DNA of 64,000 nucleotides from Phytoactinopolyspora halotolerans (GTDB lineage: Bacteria; Actinomycetota; Actinomycetes; Jiangellales; Jiangellaceae), in assembly GCF_010550675.1 (NCBI RefSeq), contig NZ_JAAGOA010000021.1:34786-98785 (forward strand), written 5' to 3'. The position numbers and the translations under genes were made by a program. Every line of letters begins with the position of its first letter. Position 1 is the stretch's first letter. The notes under the pieces were generated by a model. The model was not told where the DNA came from and made no database searches. It saw only the letters and a list, made by a program, of their open reading frames with translations. Below are positions 43,375 to 52,604 of this stretch, one piece after another.

Positions 43375-43806
43375 ATGACCATCACACAATTCGATCCACG
43401 CGCGTTGCTCGCGGACAGCCGGCTCGGAATCCTCGCGACCATCAAGGCGGACGGCCTGCCCCAGTTGTCTCCGGTCACGCCGTTCTACGATCGGGAGTCC
43501 GAGACCGTCCTCGTGTCGACGAGGGAGGGGTTGGCCAAGACGGCGAATCTGCGCCGGGATCCGCGGGCCGCGTTGGAGGTCACCAGCCCGGATGGCTGGG
43601 CGTGGGCCACCGCTGAGGGCTCGGTCAGCCTGACCGGGCCGGGTACCGATCCCCATGGTCCGGAGGTCGAAGCCCTGGTGGACTACTACCGCAAGGCTGC
43701 CGGTGAACACCCGGACTGGGATGAGTACCGGTCGGTGATGGTGTCGGATCGCCGAGTGCTCATGACGATGCAGGTGGACCACGTGTATGGAGCCATGATT
43801 CGCTGA
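43375..43806 (+). CDS. PPOX-class F420-dependent oxidoreductase-like protein
   Basis: This 143-residue split-barrel flavin/F420-binding protein contains RLGILATIKADGLPQLSPVT near the N-terminus, typical of the pyridoxamine 5'-phosphate oxidase-like fold, then TREGLAKTANLRRDPRAALE and a C-terminal YRSVMVSDRRVLMTMQVDHV. Such proteins bind F420 or FMN and reduce varied substrates. The ATG at 43375 is preferred because GGAA precedes it; 43369 is an alternative in the same frame. Confidence 0.88.
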   Translation: MTITQFDPRALLADSRLGILATIKADGLPQLSPVTPFYDRESETVLVSTREGLAKTANLRRDPRAALEVTSPDGWAWATAEGSVSLTGPGTDPHGPEVEALVDYYRKAAGEHPDWDEYRSVMVSDRRVLMTMQVDHVYGAMIR

Positions 43807-43879
43807 CGGCGTACACAGTGTGCACGGACGCCGCTCGACGAACCGCGTTCGCTGTCTGCGGCCTGCCATACTGGCCGGG

Positions 43880-44977
43880 ATGGATGTCTCGATCGCTCGG
43901 TGGCGCCTGCGCAGCCAGTATCTCACTGCACCGCATGCCGGCTCGGCGGCGGATGTGGTGTCTACATTGCTGGCCGTCCAGGCTGAGAACCCGAGCCAGT
44001 CCGCGTGGGCGGTGGCATCTCGAACCGTGTCGCCGGACCCCGAGGACCTGGCCGGGCTGCTTGCTTCGGGAGAGGTCGTCCGTACCCACGTGTTGCGTCC
44101 CACCTGGCACTACGTCGGGCGCGCCGAGATCGATTGGCTGCTTGCCCTGACGGCGCCACGCATCGTCAAGATGACCGCCACCCAGCTGACGAATGACCTC
44201 GAGCTGACCTTGCACGACGTGGATCAGCTCACCACGGCGGTCCTCAACCTCCTTACCGCCACGCCCGACCGGACTCGGGACGAGGTGGCTGCCATCCTGC
44301 GCGACCAGGTGCCCACGCTGGCCGAGCGGGTGACCGGGCGAGTGGTCATGCTGGTGATGGCACAGCTGGAACTGGACCGCCTGGTATGCAGTGGCCGGCC
44401 GCGCGACGGTGAGCACACGTACGCGATCTACCAGGACCGCGTCGGTTCGCGCGTCGATCCGGAGGTGTTCGACCGCGACGAGGCGCTGGCCCGATTGGCC
44501 CTGCGGTACTTCACGGGCCACGGCCCAGCCACCGTGAAGGATCTCGCGTACTGGGCCACCCTGACCGTCACCGACGTCCGCCGCGGTCTTGATCTCGTCC
44601 GTGACCAGCTGGACTGCTTCGAGCACGACGGACGCACGTTCTGGCATGCGCCTGGGGAGCCGCCCGACGGGCCCGGCCGGCCGCACGGCCATCTCCTGCA
44701 GCTGCTCGACGAGATTTACCGCGGCTACCAGGATTCTCGCTGGGTCTTGGACGCCGGGAGCGTCGTTTCGCGCCAACGGGAGTCCATGATCGGAATTGCT
44801 CTGGTCGAAGGCCAGTTGGTCGCCGGGATGAGGCGCACGCTCTCCCCGTCGTCGGTGCGATTCGACCTCACACCGCACCGCCCGCTGTCAGCAGCGCAGG
44901 AGCGAGTGCTGGAGCAGGCAGCAGGACGGTACGGCGACTTCCTGGGCCGATCCGCCAAGCTCGTCATCGCTGGCTGA
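43880..44977 (+). CDS. Winged-helix DNA-binding domain protein (HTH_42 / YcaQ-like)
   Basis: This 365-residue protein is of the HTH_42 family, with N-terminal IARWRLRSQYLTAPH and LLAVQAENPSQSAWAVASRT, the central RTHVLRPTWHYVGRAEIDWL, and C-terminal WVLDAGSVVSRQRES. Relatives include YcaQ/AlkX-type DNA glycosylases and resistance-linked proteins, many of which are only annotated as DNA-binding. The ATG at 43880 matches the family N-terminus; residues upstream to 43820 look non-coding. Confidence 0.82.
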   Translation: MDVSIARWRLRSQYLTAPHAGSAADVVSTLLAVQAENPSQSAWAVASRTVSPDPEDLAGLLASGEVVRTHVLRPTWHYVGRAEIDWLLALTAPRIVKMTATQLTNDLELTLHDVDQLTTAVLNLLTATPDRTRDEVAAILRDQVPTLAERVTGRVVMLVMAQLELDRLVCSGRPRDGEHTYAIYQDRVGSRVDPEVFDRDEALARLALRYFTGHGPATVKDLAYWATLTVTDVRRGLDLVRDQLDCFEHDGRTFWHAPGEPPDGPGRPHGHLLQLLDEIYRGYQDSRWVLDAGSVVSRQRESMIGIALVEGQLVAGMRRTLSPSSVRFDLTPHRPLSAAQERVLEQAAGRYGDFLGRSAKLVIAG

Positions 44978-45158
44978 ACGCGCGGGAGTCGGCCGCCACC
45001 AAGTCAGCGTGCGCCGCCGTGCACGGTGCGCTAACGCCCGTCGATGCGGATCCGAACGCGGTTGCCAACGTGTTGAACCTCTTCAGGACCTGACGATCTT
45101 GCGCCCGCCACCGGACGTAGTAGTCGTTCCATGCGCTCTCGTCCCAGACCAGCTTCAT
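44964..45158 (-). pseudogene. yoeB: Decayed yoeB (Txe/YoeB) toxin gene
   Basis: The first 30 residues (MKLVWDESAWNDYYVRWRAQ, DRQVLKRFN) are an excellent YoeB toxin N-terminus. Downstream the frame loses resemblance, and pieces like the expected LxxWW segment appear in another frame (TLTWWRP), showing frameshift decay; the C-terminal catalytic RNase residues are absent. The ATG overlaps the antitoxin stop codon (ATGA) as in intact pairs. Confidence 0.85.
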
Positions 45159-45390
45159 TCGGTCAGGTCCCGCGCGGTTCCACCGTCGTGCTCGAGGCGT
45201 TCGATCGAGGCCAGCAGCCGACGTGCGTTCTCCGGACTCCTGAGCAGGTAGGCCGTCTCCTTCAGTGACTGGTCGTCTCGAGCGCGACCATGACGAGAGG
45301 CTCGTGCCCGGCCCTGGTGGTCACAACTTCTTCGCGGTCGTCCACCACCTTGTTGAGCGTCGCGGCGAGTTTGAAGCTGTGACTTGTGCC
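45155..45390 (-). pseudogene. yefM: Frameshifted yefM (Phd/YefM) antitoxin gene
   Basis: The DNA-binding half (FKLAATLNKVVDDREEVV, RAGHEPLVMVALE) and the toxin-binding half (DDQSLKETAYLLRSPENARR, LLASIERL) lie in different frames. The switch, equivalent to one lost base, is at about 45276-45282. No valid start precedes the first half. Together with yoeB this is a dead toxin-antitoxin module. Confidence 0.85.
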
Positions 45391-45467
45391 CTCGGTACGC
45401 GAGCCGGGGCCTTGCACACCCCTTCGAGGCATCGCCGTGACGCCTGCGTCTGGCATTGTGGTGCGGC

Positions 45468-46319
45468 ATGAGGTCGTTCATGCCGTGGCTTGACCGGCTG
45501 ACCCGCGGATTCTGGCAGGCCAAGGGGAGACCCATTGACTTGGGCGGAGCCGAATGGTGGCTGCTGGCTCCTATGCATCAGGGCCGGACGGTGGCCGACG
45601 CCTGGTTGCAGGACGCCGCAGCCGCCCATGGCGGCGCCGTCCTGGAGCACATCGACGGGGGCGGCTTGCTGGCCGATATGGCCCAACTCGACGGTCCCGA
45701 ATTCAAGGCGGCGAATCTGCGTCCAGAGGTACGCGACTTCTACGAGCACACGTCGGACTGGCGGATGGAGGTGTGGACCCAGTGGAATCCGCTGTTCCAG
45801 CCAGCGGGAGAGCTCATCTCACGGTTCTTCGGCCGTCGGGTGCAACAGCTCGCGCTACCCACGCGGCCTCTCGACGTCGCTTACGGCATGGACAGCAGGA
45901 TCGTCATCATCGCTGGACCTGATGGCGGCCAGAAGGCCGCGGCGTGGATGCGAACTCTGCGATCGACGGGCGAGTACGTCTACAGCGGCTGCTACTCCTC
46001 GCGGCTGCTCCCAGGTAGCAACCAGCCCAGCGCGCACGTGGCATTCCCGCTTGAGGCGGGGAATGTCCAAGTGTTTCTGCGCCCGCGGGTCTTGCCCGAC
46101 GGGGCTCTCGAACTCAGCTCGCTATCGGGCGGTTTCGGAACGAACGGCGCCTACGTGGTCGTGGCGGACGGCGGCGTACATGGGGCACGCGCACCGATCC
46201 ATGAGACTTTCCGCGTCTACGTCGACAGCGAGGGAGTGTTGAGGACTGACCACCGGCTCTGCCTGTGGTCGGCTACAGTCGTCCGACTGCACTACAAGCT
46301 CACCCCCGCGCATGCGTAG
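45468..46319 (+). CDS. Hypothetical protein
   Basis: This protein of 283 residues has no recognised domain. It lacks a signal peptide and membrane helices. Visible features are an early GGAEWWLLAPMHQGRTVADA, RMEVWTQWNPLFQPAGELIS, and a C-terminal RLHYKLTPAHA. Codon use is normal for the genome, and it fills the space between the dead toxin-antitoxin pair and the transaldolase. The start could be 45468 or the ATG at 45480. Confidence 0.6.
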   Translation: MRSFMPWLDRLTRGFWQAKGRPIDLGGAEWWLLAPMHQGRTVADAWLQDAAAAHGGAVLEHIDGGGLLADMAQLDGPEFKAANLRPEVRDFYEHTSDWRMEVWTQWNPLFQPAGELISRFFGRRVQQLALPTRPLDVAYGMDSRIVIIAGPDGGQKAAAWMRTLRSTGEYVYSGCYSSRLLPGSNQPSAHVAFPLEAGNVQVFLRPRVLPDGALELSSLSGGFGTNGAYVVVADGGVHGARAPIHETFRVYVDSEGVLRTDHRLCLWSATVVRLHYKLTPAHA

Positions 46320-46404
46320 CGGCCAGTTGTGCCGTTCACGAGTGCAGTCGGCCAGCGGTTAACAGCCTTGCGCTGACCGACCAACATGTCAGGCGCGTCT
46401 CCCG

Positions 46405-47508
46405 TCAGGCGTGCTGCGGCGTCAGCTTGCGGCTGACCGACTCGACGACGGAGTCGAACGACTCGGCGAACGCATCCACCCCTTCCTGGGGCAGTTGCTG
46501 CTCGACGATGTCGTCCACCGGCACGCCGACGGTCAGCAGCTGTGTCATCGTGTCGCGGGCTTCCTGGACACCCTGGGTCAGGCTGACCGAAACCTCCGCG
46601 TTCTCCCGGGCCGCGTCTAGCGTCTTCTCCTTCATGGTGTTGACGGTGTCCGGCCCGATCAGCTGGTCGACGTAATACGTCTCCGGGTAGTCCGGATCCT
46701 TGGAGGACGTCGATGCCCACAGCGGGCGCTGCACGTTGGCTCCGCGTTTGCGCAGGGCATCCCACCGGTCACCGGTGAACAGCCGCTGGAAGGACTCGTA
46801 GGCGATCTTCGCGTTGGCCACCGCCGCTTTGCCCTTCAGCTCCGGGCGGTTGAGCTCGTCGAGGGCGTTGTCGACCTTGGTGTCCACGCGCGAGACGAAG
46901 AAGCTGGCGACCGAGACGATCCCATCGATCGGCTCGCCGTCCCGGACGCGCCGCTCCAAGCCGCGTAGGTATGCCTCGGCGATCTCTTCATAGCGCCGCA
47001 CCGCGAACAGCAGCGTGACGTTGATCGACACGCCGGCCGCGGTCAGTTCCTCGAACGCCTGGACGCCCTCGCGTGTGCCCGGAACCTTGATCAGGATGTT
47101 CTCCCTGTCGATCTCGGACCGGAAACGCTTCGCGGCGTCGATCGATCCTTGAGCGTCGTAGGCGAGATCGGGCGGCAGCTCGAAGGAGACCAGGCCGTCC
47201 TGCCCCTCCGTCCGTTCCCAGGTCGGCCGGAGCAGGTCGGCGGCGTCCCGGATGTCCCGGTAGGCGAGCTGGAAGAACGCCTCGGTCGGGTCGTCGGTCT
47301 CTCCCGCGACCCGGCGCAGCGTGTCGTCGTAGTCGTCGGTGTCGCTGATCGCCTTGTCGAAGGTCGTGGGGTTGGATGTCACGCCGCTCAGGCCGTCGTC
47401 GGCGATCATGCGCTCCAGTGTGCCGTCGTTCAGCATCTGCCGGGTCAGGTTGTCGACCCAGACGGCTTGGCCGAGCTCGGTCAATGCACGCAGTCTGTTC
47501 TGGGTCAT
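46405..47508 (-). CDS. tal: Transaldolase
   Basis: Transaldolase of the pentose phosphate pathway moves a dihydroxyacetone unit from sedoheptulose 7-phosphate to glyceraldehyde 3-phosphate. The 367-residue protein has VTSNPTTFDKAI and the Schiff-base lysine in ENILIKVPGT; ANVQRPLWASTSSKDP is typical of the long bacterial type. It stands alone, whereas actinobacterial tal is usually next to tkt, zwf and opcA, and it lies inside a mosaic region, so it may be an extra copy. Confidence 0.95.
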   Translation of the reverse strand: MTQNRLRALTELGQAVWVDNLTRQMLNDGTLERMIADDGLSGVTSNPTTFDKAISDTDDYDDTLRRVAGETDDPTEAFFQLAYRDIRDAADLLRPTWERTEGQDGLVSFELPPDLAYDAQGSIDAAKRFRSEIDRENILIKVPGTREGVQAFEELTAAGVSINVTLLFAVRRYEEIAEAYLRGLERRVRDGEPIDGIVSVASFFVSRVDTKVDNALDELNRPELKGKAAVANAKIAYESFQRLFTGDRWDALRKRGANVQRPLWASTSSKDPDYPETYYVDQLIGPDTVNTMKEKTLDAARENAEVSVSLTQGVQEARDTMTQLLTVGVPVDDIVEQQLPQEGVDAFAESFDSVVESVSRKLTPQHA

Positions 47509-47824
47509 CTATGCACCTTTCCTCGTAACACGGGCCGACGAGGCGGCGCCTGCGCTGGCGTCGAGGATCGTGTCGCGGGTCGTCCATCCACAGTGGTGGC
47601 TCGCGTATTTCGCCCGGCTCGTCGGCCGTTCGGTCTTTCCGGTACCTATCCCTGGCCAGTACCCGTTCCCGTTGCGGCTACGCGTTCGGACCGTAGCCGG
47701 GTCGTACCCGGTCGATTCCTTGATCGGAATGAGCGTCGTGGAACCGGGTAACCAGCGATCATGACGGCGACGTGCCGTTCGGGACGGCACGTCGCAACGG
47801 AGCGAGGCGTGGAGGGCTGGAGCA
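47509..47824. promoter_or_regulatory. Divergent region with perfect 12-bp hairpin
   Basis: This 316-base gap lies between leftward tal and the rightward membrane-protein gene. GCGACGTGCCGT at 47767-47778 and its exact complement at 47784-47795 form a stem with a 5-base loop TCGGG, about 30 bases before the rightward start. No gene is seen. Confidence 0.6.
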
Positions 47825-49219
47825 GTGATCCCTGCCGGCGACTACATGCGGGACGCGCTCGCCGTGGTCCTGCTGCTGTTGCCACTGGGCATGGCCTGGG
47901 ATATGGATCACCAGGCGGTCGGCCTCAGCCAGTTGATCGTCGCGACGTTGCTCTCCATCTTGTCGTTGGCGCTGCGTTATCTGAAGTCGGCCTCGGTTCT
48001 GCCGGACGCGATGACGCCCGGCCGCGTGCAGGCGGTCCGGCTGTTGATGAACACCCCGTACGCGATCGCCGTCGTGGTGACGCTCGTGCTCGGCTATGTC
48101 GGCGATGCGCGCGGTGGCGGGCCCGGGAGCGGCGGTGGTGTCGGCGTCGGGATGGCCATCGGGCTGGCCGGTGTTCTGCTGGCCGCTCAGGGACGGGCGG
48201 CCGAACAGCGCGGCGAGCACAGCGACGCCGCGCTGTGGCGGGGGATCACCATGGTCATCGCCGTCGTCGCGCTCGCGCTGGGCACCCTCAGCGCAGTGAT
48301 CACCATGGTGGAGATGAGCGACGACGCCGCCTGGAACGAGTTCGTGGTGCTGCTGCTCGGCGTGGTCCTGTTCACGGTGGTGCCGCTGATCGCGGTGCGC
48401 GGGGTGACCCGGGGCGACTCCGTGTGGCGGGACGTCGTCGTCGTACTGGGCGTCGCCGGCCTACTGGCGGCGGTGTGGGCGCAGGCGGCGGACGACACCA
48501 TGGGTGAGGCGTGGTCGTTGCGGCTCGACGGGCCGGATGTCCTGTTCTGGCCCGGGCTCGGCGCCGCCGCAGCAGCGGCGGGCATCTCCGCGGCTGCCCC
48601 CGCGCCCCACGGTGCTGTCCGGTAGATCAATCTGGCGGGGCGGCTGTTCCAGGTGGTGACGGTCGTCGCGGTCATCGCCATGGTGATCTTCGGGATCCGG
48701 CTGATCGACGAGATCGCCGCGCGTGGTGTGCACATCTTCTCCCTCGTGCTCTCTCTGGTCGTCCTGGCATTGGCGACCTTCGGGCGGAACACGCTGGTCA
48801 AGGACGCGCGAACGAACCGGCCGATGGCGCTGGGCGCCGCGTTCGCGATCATTCTGCTGGCGCTGCTGGCCTCGGCCGTGATGGGCGTGTCGGACTCCGT
48901 GCGGATCACGACGGACGTGGCGACGATGATCTGTGTCTGGGTCGTCTTCTCCGCCGCGGCCGGCGTCGTCCTGACGGTGCCGCGCCCGATCCAGGACGAG
49001 CTCGGTCTCTCAGAGCACGAACAGTCGGTATCTTCGCAGGATATCGGGCCGCTGGCCGGAACCGAGGACGACACCGCGGAGCGTCCGTCGCCGCCGGAGA
49101 CCGCGGATGCCGACGTCCATGCCGACGACGAGTCGCTCTGGGCGGTGCACCCGGACGATGAGGGACCAGACGAGGTGTCCGGCTTCTCGGACGCTTCCCG
49201 GCGCCGGCCGCCTGGCTGA
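47825..49219 (+). pseudogene. Multi-pass membrane protein gene interrupted by an in-frame TAG
   Basis: Two open frames in the same phase are separated by a single TAG at 48623-48625 (codon 267 of 465). The sequence continues with INLAGRLFQVVTVVAVIAMV directly after the stop. The first part (266 residues) has about seven hydrophobic helices starting DALAVVLLLLPLGMAWDMDH. The second has about four more helices and an acidic cytosolic tail. GGAGGG lies before the GTG start. This is one gene broken by nonsense mutation, a sequencing error or a readthrough stop. The protein family was not recognised. Confidence 0.75.
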
Positions 49220-49245
49220 GCACGTCCCAGCCGGCGTGCGCTGGT

Positions 49246-50187
49246 TCAGGCCTGCCAGTTGGGTTCGTCGACGAGGATGACGGCGCCCCAGTCCTGGTCG
49301 GTCATGCCCTTCTCCTCGGCGCGTTCATACCAGTCCAGAGCTGAACGCCCGCAGCCGAACGGCGCGGACAGCCGGCCGGCCAGGTCTTCGAGCAGACGCA
49401 TGTCCTTGGTTGCGAGGCCCAGCTTGAACATGGGGGACAGATCGCCTTTGAGAACCTTCGCGATCAGCGTGTTGCGTAATTGCCAGCTGTCCGCGGACGT
49501 GTGAGACATGACCTTGACCAGCACGTCTGTGTCGGCGCCTGCGCGGCGGGTGAGTGCGTAGGCTTCGGCGAGGATGGCGATGTTGGCACAGGATACGAGG
49601 TTGTTCGCGAGCTTGATCACCTGTCCGGAGCCGAGCGGGCCGCAATGGTGGATCTCGCTGCCTACGCAGCGCAGCACCGCTTCGGCGCGGCCGATGACGT
49701 CTGCCTCACCACCGGCGAGAATGGTCAGGTCGCCCTTCTCGGCAGCCCATGGCCCCTTGCCGACCGGCGCGTCGATGACTCTGGCGCCGCGATCCGCCAG
49801 TGCCTCTGCGCACTCGCGGACCACGTCCGGCCCCGATGTCGACATGTCGATCACGATCGCTCCCGGCCGCACGCCGTGGGCGACGCCATCGGCACCCAGA
49901 AGGACTTCGCGGACGACGTCGGGATGGGTGAGCATACAGATGACCACATCGCTGGCCGCGGCGACCTCTCGAGGGCTGGCTGCTGCGCGGGCACCGGCGT
50001 CGCGCAGATCCGCGACCGCCGTCGGCGCCACGTCGTAGACGGTCAGCTCGTACCCGGCGGCGAGGATCTGCCCTGCCATCGGCCGACCCATCGTGCCCAA
50101 GCCGATGAAGCCGATCCGTCGCACGTCCTCGACCCGCGTACCCTGGGCATCCGGTTGCGTTGCCGTCGATTCCTCCGGAACTGTCAT
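49246..50187 (-). CDS. NAD(P)-dependent beta-hydroxyacid dehydrogenase
   Basis: This 313-residue enzyme is of the 3-hydroxyisobutyrate dehydrogenase / tartronate semialdehyde reductase family. The Rossmann motif is GFIGLGTMGRPMAGQILAAG, substrate motif DMSTSGPDVVRE (usually DxSTxxP), GGxxG-type motif DAPVGKGPWAAEKGDLTILA with the family's central loop, and the catalytic lysine in KLANNLVSC. The start ATG at 50187 lies behind GGAAGGAGCGGAAG. It is last in the aconitase-X operon and probably oxidises or reduces a 3-hydroxyacid intermediate. Confidence 0.9.
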   Translation of the reverse strand: MTVPEESTATQPDAQGTRVEDVRRIGFIGLGTMGRPMAGQILAAGYELTVYDVAPTAVADLRDAGARAAASPREVAAASDVVICMLTHPDVVREVLLGADGVAHGVRPGAIVIDMSTSGPDVVRECAEALADRGARVIDAPVGKGPWAAEKGDLTILAGGEADVIGRAEAVLRCVGSEIHHCGPLGSGQVIKLANNLVSCANIAILAEAYALTRRAGADTDVLVKVMSHTSADSWQLRNTLIAKVLKGDLSPMFKLGLATKDMRLLEDLAGRLSAPFGCGRSALDWYERAEEKGMTDQDWGAVILVDEPNWQA

Positions 50188-50336
50188 GTCTTCCGCTCCT
50201 TCCATCGTTCCCGCTCCGTCTCGTCACGCCGCAGCCCCACGTGATCACGAACAGCAGGTCTTCGCGCGCCGTCACGGCCATGCAGAGATGGCGTCGCAGG
50301 AAGTACATCACCAGGCATGATCAGCGAGCTCACGCG

Positions 50337-51758
50337 TCAGAGGTGAGAGCGCCAGTGGACGGACTTCTCCCTGCTGAGCTCGTGCAGGAACTCGACGCCG
50401 TAGCCGTGGCCGAGGCCGCTGGCGTTGAACGGCTCCGAGGTCGCGCCGGGCGCCTTGCCGCGGTTGGTGTTGATCTTGATCATGCCGGCTCTCAATCGCT
50501 CCAGCGCCAGCATCGCGCGTGGCGCCGACTCGGTGCAGACCATGGCCGACAGGCCGAACCGGGAGTCGTTGGCTCGCTCGATGGCCTCGTCGAAGTCCGC
50601 CACCCGCACGACGGGCGCCACCGGTCCGAACGTCTCGTCGGTCATGACCGGAAGGTCTGTGTCCGCGTTGGTGATTACCGTGGGCGGGAAGAAGAACCCC
50701 GGGCCGTCCACCGGCTCGCCGCCGCAGTGCACCGTCGCGCCTGCCGAGCGGGCGGTCGCTACGTGCTCGGTGACCCGTGCCCGCTGGGTCTGGTCGATCA
50801 GCGGCCCCATGTCGGTGCCCTCGTCGGCGCCCGGACCGAGCCGCATGGCTCTCGACGCGGCGGTGAGTTCCTCGACGAACGGCTCGAACACGCGTCCGGT
50901 GACGAAGAATCGCTCCGGTGAGGTGCAGATCTGCCCGGACGCGGTGTACTTGGCGACCTTCGCCAACGCGACGGCCTGTGCAAGGTCGACGGTGTCGTCG
51001 ACGATGAAGGCGTCCTTGCCACCCAACTCCACGACGGCCTTACGCAGGTCCCGGCCGCAGACCTCGGCGATGTGACGTCCCGTTCGCTCGCTGCCGACGA
51101 ATACGACGACGTCGACCTGCGCATGCGAGATCAGGTGGTCACCCGCCGACGGCCCGTCGCCCAGTAGGACATTGCATGTGCCCGGCGGCAGGTGCCCGAA
51201 GGCACGCTCAACCAGCTCTCTGGTGGCCAGCGGCGTCTTCTCCGACGGTTTGATCACGACGGCGTTGCCGACAGCGAGGTTCGGCGCCAGGTTCTCCACC
51301 CCGACAGCCACGGGGAAATTCCATGGCACGATGCACGCCGCGACGCCGCGTGGCTGCCGATACTGGAAGTTCAACTCGCCGGTTCCACCTTGCTGGGCGC
51401 CGCTGCGCGCGTGGACCGCGAGCTCGGCGTACGACGCAGTCACCCCGGCGGCGGCGTCGACCTCGGCGAGAGCCTCGCGCAGCGGCTTGCCGTTCTCCTC
51501 GACAAGCAGCCGGGCGAACCGGTCGCGTTCGGCCCGCAGCGCGCCGGCGGCTTGCAGGAGGGCGGCGCGGCGCTGGGGCGGTGTCAGCGCGGCCCACGCC
51601 GGCGCGGCATCACGCGCGGCGGCGACCGCTTGATCGACATCCTCCGCGGTTCCGCGCGGGATCTCTTCGATGATGCGCCCGGTGGCCGGATCGAGCACCT
51701 CGATCCCGTCCCCGCCGGCCGACGGGACGGCCTTGCCACCGATCCAGTGAGTCAGCAC
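50337..51758 (-). CDS. NAD(P)-dependent aldehyde dehydrogenase
   Basis: This is a 473-residue aldehyde dehydrogenase. The catalytic Cys lies in SGQICTSPERFFV, the general base Glu in VELGGKDAFIVDD, and PWNFPVAVGVENLAPNLAVG and the NAD motif are normal. Within this operon it may act as a 2-oxoglutarate semialdehyde or succinate semialdehyde dehydrogenase, the last step of hydroxyproline-type routes, but specificity is inferred. Its start is 22 bases from the permease stop. Confidence 0.92.
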   Translation of the reverse strand: MLTHWIGGKAVPSAGGDGIEVLDPATGRIIEEIPRGTAEDVDQAVAAARDAAPAWAALTPPQRRAALLQAAGALRAERDRFARLLVEENGKPLREALAEVDAAAGVTASYAELAVHARSGAQQGGTGELNFQYRQPRGVAACIVPWNFPVAVGVENLAPNLAVGNAVVIKPSEKTPLATRELVERAFGHLPPGTCNVLLGDGPSAGDHLISHAQVDVVVFVGSERTGRHIAEVCGRDLRKAVVELGGKDAFIVDDTVDLAQAVALAKVAKYTASGQICTSPERFFVTGRVFEPFVEELTAASRAMRLGPGADEGTDMGPLIDQTQRARVTEHVATARSAGATVHCGGEPVDGPGFFFPPTVITNADTDLPVMTDETFGPVAPVVRVADFDEAIERANDSRFGLSAMVCTESAPRAMLALERLRAGMIKINTNRGKAPGATSEPFNASGLGHGYGVEFLHELSREKSVHWRSHL

Positions 51759-51779
51759 GGCTACCTCCGTAACCTTGAG

Positions 51780-52604
51780 TTACTTGACCGACCCGGCGGT
51801 CAGCCCGGCCACGATCTGCTTCTGCGCCAGCAGGCCCAGCACGACCACCGGCAACATCGCGATCACCGCCGCCGCCGTCAGCGGACCCCACAGCGTCTGC
51901 TCGACGGAGATGAAGTTGTACATCGCGACCGTCACGGGCCGGACGTTCTGGCCCCCCAGCGCCAGCGCGAACAGGAACTCGTTCCATGCGGTGATGAAGA
52001 CGAAGATGGTGGTCGCCGCGAGCCCGCCACGAAGCTGGGGCAGAACGATCCGCCAGAACGCCTGCAACCGGGTGGCCCGGTCGATCCGGGCTGCCTCTTC
52101 CAGCTCTGCTGGAAGGTCCTCGCAGTAGGAGACCATGAGCCAGATCGCGAGCGGCAGTGTGAAGCTCAGGTACACCAGCGTCAGCCCGAGGTGCGTGTCG
52201 GTGAGATTGAGCCAGCGCAGGATCACGAAATGCGGTAGCACCAGCCCGATCCGCGGAATCAGGTATGTGAAGAGGGTGTAGACGCCGAGGACGTTGCGCC
52301 AGCGCAGGCGCAGCCGGGCGAACGCGTAAGCGAGCGGCAATCCCACCAGCATGGCCAACAGCGTCGTCGAGCCCGCGATCACCACGCTCGTCCAGAGGTC
52401 ACCGACCAGGGAGCGGCGGCCGGCGGTCACCTGCTCGTAGTTCGCCGACGTCGGTTCGAAGATCAGGGACGGCGGGTAGGTGAACACGTCCTTCGGCAGC
52501 TTCACCGACGTGACCAACGTCCACACGATGGGAAACACCCAGACCGTGAGGAAAAGCACCACCGCGATGACGGTGACGATCCAGACTCCACGCTGTACCT
52601 TCAC
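51780..52604 (-). CDS. ABC importer permease (MalG type)
   Basis: This 274-residue CUT1 permease begins WIVTVIAVVLFLTVWVFPIV. The EAA loop is LPAELEEAARIDRATRLQAF. Six helices are predicted. The GTG start overlaps the preceding permease stop (GTGA); a longer frame upstream lies inside that gene. It forms a heterodimer with the upstream permease. No ATPase is encoded nearby. Confidence 0.92.
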   Translation of the reverse strand: MKVQRGVWIVTVIAVVLFLTVWVFPIVWTLVTSVKLPKDVFTYPPSLIFEPTSANYEQVTAGRRSLVGDLWTSVVIAGSTTLLAMLVGLPLAYAFARLRLRWRNVLGVYTLFTYLIPRIGLVLPHFVILRWLNLTDTHLGLTLVYLSFTLPLAIWLMVSYCEDLPAELEEAARIDRATRLQAFWRIVLPQLRGGLAATTIFVFITAWNEFLFALALGGQNVRPVTVAMYNFISVEQTLWGPLTAAAVIAMLPVVVLGLLAQKQIVAGLTAGSVK

